From NCBI GenBank assembly GCA_003248845.1, contig QFPD01000033.1:1-10936 (forward strand): a stretch of 10,936 nucleotides of DNA, given 5' to 3'. Both the position numbers and the translations under genes were made by a program. A model generated the notes under the pieces. That model was not told where the DNA came from. It worked only from the letters and a program-made list of their open reading frames with translations, and searched no databases. Positions 8,588-10,936 of this stretch are shown piece after piece (positions within the stretch are counted from its first letter, which is position 1; each line of letters starts with the position of its first letter). This DNA comes from Microbacterium sp. Its GTDB lineage: Bacteria > Actinomycetota > Actinomycetes > Actinomycetales > Microbacteriaceae.

Positions 8588-8710
8588 ATGGACTACGGCT
8601 GGATGTCGCACGCGCTGATGTGGATCGTCGGCCTCATGTCGGTCTGCGCGGGCGTCGGCGCGGTCGCCGCGATGTTCTCACTCGGGCGCTCGGGCTACCG
8701 CAAGGACTGA
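8588..8710 (+). CDS. 40-aa single-span membrane protein
   Basis: A short gene with good translation signals: GAGGAG at 8577-8582, five bases before ATG 8588, and TGA at 8708-8710. The product begins MDYGWMSHALMWIVG, has one hydrophobic helix at about residues 8-31, and ends in a hydrophilic basic tail (GRSGYRKD). The short acidic N-terminus and positive C-terminus favour an N-out, C-in orientation by the positive-inside rule. I do not recognise a family. It is not the MetS-type transporter subunit as far as I can judge, and no transporter neighbour exists. The gene is divergent from rplY, and its last 16 bases overlap the 3' end of the opposing gene at 8695-9174. Because the reading frame is open far upstream, this start rests on the ribosome-binding site and on the composition of the product. 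Confidence 0.75.
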   Translation: MDYGWMSHALMWIVGLMSVCAGVGAVAAMFSLGRSGYRKD

Positions 8711-9174
8711 GAAGGCGCACCCGCCAGGGCTGCGTGGATGCGTTCGACGACCGATCCGAGGTCGGCGTCGTCGGCGATGCGAACGCCCGCCTCATCCGCA
8801 GTGAGCGGGTCCACCGGACGCGGTGGAAGCGGTGTCTCGCGACGCCAGCGCCGCCGGCGCGGCTCCGCCGTCGCCGTTCCCGCGACCAGCTCCACGAAGA
8901 CGACGTCGCGCGCACTCCCCCGGATCCGGTCGCGATCGGCGCGGGAGAGCGCTCCGCTCGAGACGACGACGCCGGCATCCTTCGTGAAGACCAGCGCGAT
9001 CGCGCGCAGCCAGGCCTCGTGATCGACATCCGCGGGTCGCGCGCGGCGCCCGCGCGAGATCGGCGGGTGCAGTTCGTCGCCGTCGATCGACCTCGAATGG
9101 AGGCGCGCGGCCAGCGCCGCGGCGACGAGCGAGACCCCCGATCCGGGCGGCCCCGTGACGACGATCCTGGTCAT
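8695..9174 (-). CDS. degenerate gluconokinase-like P-loop protein (likely non-kinase)
   Basis: A 159-aa protein related to gluconokinase but apparently catalytically dead. The P-loop at residues 8-15 reads GPPGSGVS, with valine where the essential Walker A lysine should be. DGDELHP (31-37) matches the gluconate-kinase DADDLHP motif, and DVDHEAWL (49-56) matches the DADRIPWL region. The segment SSGALSRADRDRIR (72-85) parallels CSALKRRYRDRLR in the true enzyme at 9995-10510, but without its lysine. The REHFMP substrate/lid motif is replaced by an Arg/Pro-rich stretch. The frame is intact, so it is an altered protein rather than a broken gene. The start ATG (9172-9174) has no Shine-Dalgarno but lies six bases after TAGCCT, which suggests a leaderless mRNA. 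It follows idnO by 56 bases. Possible roles are a regulatory or gluconate-sensing relative of IdnK, or a relic under weak constraint. Confidence 0.8.
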   Translation of the reverse strand: MTRIVVTGPPGSGVSLVAAALAARLHSRSIDGDELHPPISRGRRARPADVDHEAWLRAIALVFTKDAGVVVSSGALSRADRDRIRGSARDVVFVELVAGTATAEPRRRRWRRETPLPPRPVDPLTADEAGVRIADDADLGSVVERIHAALAGAPSQSLR

Positions 9175-9180
9175 GCGTCG

Positions 9181-9186
9181 AGGCTA
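9181..9186 (-). promoter_or_regulatory. -10 element (TAGCCT) with leaderless spacing
   Basis: On the minus strand TAGCCT is followed by six bases and then the ATG at 9172-9174, with no ribosome-binding site between. This is the typical layout of an actinobacterial leaderless start. It would give the gluconokinase-like gene its own promoter, separate from the idn operon upstream. No convincing -35 box is seen. Confidence 0.5.
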
Positions 9187-9230
9187 GCCGCGCCGGCATC
9201 CGCGCCCGCGGCGACACCCCGCGCGCGAAG

Positions 9231-9998
9231 TCAGACGACGCTCGTCATCCCCCCGTCGACGACGAGATTCTGCCCCGACACGAACGACGACGCGTCCGAG
9301 CAGAGAAAGAGCAGCGCCCCGTCGAGCTCGGCGAAGTCGCCCCAGCGTCCCGCGGGCGTGCGCGCCTCGAGCCACGACGTGAACGTCGCGTCGTCGACGA
9401 GCTCACGGTTCATGTCGGTTGCGAAGTACCCGGGCGAGAGCGTGTTGACCTGGATTCCATGGCGGGCGAGATCGGCCGCCATGCCGCGGGTCAGCTGGGC
9501 GATGCCGCCCTTGGATGCCGAGTACGGGGCGATGGTCTGCCGCGCGAGCACGGACTGCACGGACCCGACATTGACGATCTTGCCCGAACCGCGCGCGACG
9601 AAGCCGGGAGCCAGGGCGCGCGCGACGTAGAACGGCCCGGACAGGTTGGCGGCGATCAGCTCGTCCCAGTCGGCGACGGGGAACTCGTGGAACGACGCGC
9701 GCCGCTGCACGCCCGCGTTGTTGACGAGGATGTCGGGGAGACCGACCTCCGCGACGAGGTCTCCGATCGCTGCGGCGACGCCCTCCGCATCGGTGACGTC
9801 GAACGTGACGGCGTGCGCGGGGTGCCCCGACAGTGCGGCCATCTCGGCCTGCGCCTGAGCGACCGATGCCGCATCGCGCCCGTGCACGACGAGCCGCGCA
9901 CCCCCGCGCGCGAGTGCGCGGGCGAGCGAGCGTCCGAGGCCGCGCGAGGATCCCGTGACGAGGGCGAGTCGGCCGGAGACGCTGAAGAGGTCGGTCAT
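9231..9998 (-). CDS. idnO: SDR-family gluconate 5-dehydrogenase (5-keto-D-gluconate reductase)
   Basis: Short-chain dehydrogenase/reductase of 255 aa, the classical SDR length. The cofactor loop TGSSRGLG is at residues 15-22, NNAG at 93-96, and the catalytic tetrad is N118, S146, Y159 and K163. Arginine at 41 (HGRD) after beta-2 favours NADP(H). The start ATG (9996-9998) overlaps the idnK stop as ATGA, and AAGGAG (10006-10011) lies seven bases upstream inside idnK, so translation is coupled. The substrate assignment rests on context: it is the third gene of an idnD-idnK-idnO operon, where it would reduce 5-keto-D-gluconate to D-gluconate in the cytoplasm. From sequence alone other sugar-acid SDRs, such as KduD-like enzymes, would be possible. 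The C-terminus ends in the usual DGGMTSVV. Confidence 0.88.
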   Translation of the reverse strand: MTDLFSVSGRLALVTGSSRGLGRSLARALARGGARLVVHGRDAASVAQAQAEMAALSGHPAHAVTFDVTDAEGVAAAIGDLVAEVGLPDILVNNAGVQRRASFHEFPVADWDELIAANLSGPFYVARALAPGFVARGSGKIVNVGSVQSVLARQTIAPYSASKGGIAQLTRGMAADLARHGIQVNTLSPGYFATDMNRELVDDATFTSWLEARTPAGRWGDFAELDGALLFLCSDASSFVSGQNLVVDGGMTSVV

Positions 9999-10510
9999 GC
10001 GGGAGCTCCTTCGGTAGACGGCGCGGAGAGGCGCTGGGCGATGCCGGCGGCGATCTCGAGGACGCGGCCGATGTTCGGGACGGCGAACCCGGGCTCATCG
10101 GCCTGGAGCGGCTCGAGCGCGGCGATCTGCGAGTCGAGCAGGCTGGCTGGCATGAAGTGCTCGCGCGCGCTCATACGGCGCGCGAGCTCGGCACGCGGAG
10201 CGGTCAGCTCGACGAACACGGCATCGGGCGCGGCGGTGCGCAGGCGGTCGCGGTAGCGACGCTTCAAGGCGGAACAGGCGATGACGCCGCCACCGGGAAG
10301 ATCGGCGAGCGTGCGACCCACGATGTCGAGCCACGGGATGCGATCGGCATCGTCGAGAGGATCACCCGCCGCCATCTTCGCGACGTTCGCGGCGGGGTGC
10401 AGGTCGTCGGCATCCACGAACTCGACGGCGAGATCGACGGCGAGTGCGGCACCGACGGCAGTCTTGCCCGATCCCGACGGACCCATCACGATGACACGGC
10501 GCGCGCTCAT
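9995..10510 (-). CDS. idnK: gluconokinase
   Basis: ATP-dependent phosphorylation of D-gluconate to 6-phosphogluconate, feeding the pentose-phosphate or Entner-Doudoroff pathways. The 171-aa product has the full gluconokinase motif set: P-loop GPSGSGKT (10-17), DADDLHP (33-39), NVAKMAAGDPLDDADRIPWL (42-61), CSALKRRYRDRLR (79-91) and REHFMPASLLDSQ (116-128). Length and motifs match the GntK/IdnK family. The start ATG (10508-10510) overlaps the idnD stop as ATGA, and GAGGAGG lies just upstream within idnD. The stop at 9995-9997 overlaps the idnO start in the same way. The symbol idnK is chosen over gntK because of the idonate operon around it; the two are not separable by sequence here. Confidence 0.95.
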   Translation of the reverse strand: MSARRVIVMGPSGSGKTAVGAALAVDLAVEFVDADDLHPAANVAKMAAGDPLDDADRIPWLDIVGRTLADLPGGGVIACSALKRRYRDRLRTAAPDAVFVELTAPRAELARRMSAREHFMPASLLDSQIAALEPLQADEPGFAVPNIGRVLEIAAGIAQRLSAPSTEGAPA

Positions 10511-10936
10511 CGCGCCTCCTCGTCACTGACGACTGTGCCCGCGCCCGCGAAGGCGAGCAGCACCTTCGCCGAGACGGATGCATCGCCCGCGACGGCGAAC
10601 GCGTCACGCGCGTCGGCGGCGTCGAACGTGTGCGAGATGACCTCATCCACGACCAGCGACCCGTCGCCGAGGGCCGCCACGACGTCGGCGAACTCCGCGC
10701 CGAAGCGGAAGGAGCCCGTGAGCGTCAGCTCGCGCGTGATGACAGACGCGATCGCCGCGGGCACCTGCGCCGCGCGCTGGAGTCCCACGAGTACGACGGT
10801 GCCCCCGCGGTGGCAGGCGCTGATCGCGGCGTCCAACCCCGGTACGGTCCCGCTCGACTCGATCACGACGTCCGCGTGGAGCTCGCCGATCGCGGCGCCG
10901 TCACGCGCGTCGAGCGCGCGCGCACCGAGTCGGCGC
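10507..10936 (-). CDS. idnD: L-idonate 5-dehydrogenase, C-terminal part, truncated by window edge
   Basis: C-terminal portion of a zinc-type medium-chain dehydrogenase. The frame is open from 10935 to the TGA at 10507-10509 (about 142 codons seen of an expected 340 or so). The GTG at 10864-10866 is internal, lying in the conserved DVVIESSG strand of the Rossmann domain, and is not the start. The segment LTGSFRFGAEF with later AGDASVSAKVLLAF closely follows the pattern I know from L-idonate 5-dehydrogenase (LRGSFRF, then AGDKTQAAKVQLVF). The enzyme oxidises L-idonate to 5-keto-D-gluconate. The zinc and N-terminal domains lie beyond the window, so a related polyol dehydrogenase is possible, but neighbouring idnK and idnO support the call. 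The last roughly 12 residues (GAGTVVSDEEAR) extend past the usual family end. Confidence 0.85.
   Translation of the reverse strand, partial: RRLGARALDARDGAAIGELHADVVIESSGTVPGLDAAISACHRGGTVVLVGLQRAAQVPAAIASVITRELTLTGSFRFGAEFADVVAALGDGSLVVDEVISHTFDAADARDAFAVAGDASVSAKVLLAFAGAGTVVSDEEAR

Noticed and set aside
8362..8589. 76-residue N-terminal extension of rplY in the same frame
   Set aside because: bL25 similarity begins at the ATG at 8359-8361, which has an ideal AAGGAG. The extension is leader sequence and would cross the divergent promoter region.
9459..10256. 265-codon open frame antisense to idnO and idnK
   Set aside because: Composition is typical of a shadow frame. The minus-strand genes have complete catalytic motifs and coupled starts.
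10864..10866. GTG as the start of the last gene
   Set aside because: The frame continues upstream as Rossmann-fold sequence (GARALDARD, ADVVIESSG). The gene is cut by the window edge.

Overview
The window is high-GC DNA (roughly 70% by eye) with gene content and codon use typical of an actinobacterium. The rplY-pth-mfd block, several promoter-to-start arrangements that look leaderless, and the abundance of GGATGCC/GGCATCC make a Microbacteriaceae (Microbacterium-like) host my best guess. That is an inference, not a search result. It reads as ordinary chromosome: no transposase, integrase, CRISPR array, tRNA or rRNA was seen, and no gap between genes exceeds about 230 bases.

Layout. (1) Positions 1-2688, plus strand: the 3' nine-tenths of a glutamate dehydrogenase gene (gdhA, 5' end outside the window), then 32 bases later a complete APC-superfamily basic amino-acid antiporter. 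(2) Positions 2719-6321, minus strand: complete mfd (transcription-repair coupling factor, 1200 aa). (3) Positions 6380-7039, plus strand: a proline/alanine-rich protein with three membrane segments, divergent from mfd and probably translated from a leaderless mRNA. (4) Positions 7051-8361, minus strand: pth (peptidyl-tRNA hydrolase) downstream of rplY (bL25/CTC), separated by a strong hairpin terminator. rplY has a long, structured 5' leader. (5) Positions 8588-8710, plus strand: a 40-aa single-span membrane protein sharing a compact divergent promoter region with rplY. (6) Positions 8695-10936, minus strand: an L-idonate/gluconate catabolic operon read as idnD (cut by the window end), idnK, idnO, coupled by ATGA overlaps, followed by a separate gene for a gluconokinase-like protein that has lost its catalytic P-loop lysine.

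How the genes work together. IdnD oxidises L-idonate to 5-keto-D-gluconate, IdnO reduces that to D-gluconate, and IdnK phosphorylates gluconate to 6-phosphogluconate, which enters the pentose-phosphate pathway. GdhA joins 2-oxoglutarate and ammonium, and the neighbouring antiporter moves amino acids. RplY, Pth and Mfd are housekeeping functions in translation and repair.

Points most worth a second look: the degenerate gluconokinase paralogue beside the real one, the structured rplY leader with hairpins abutting the ribosome-binding sites of both rplY and pth, and the roughly nine-fold excess of the heptamer GGATGCC, which forces otherwise uncommon codons. I see no clear previously undescribed multi-gene system.
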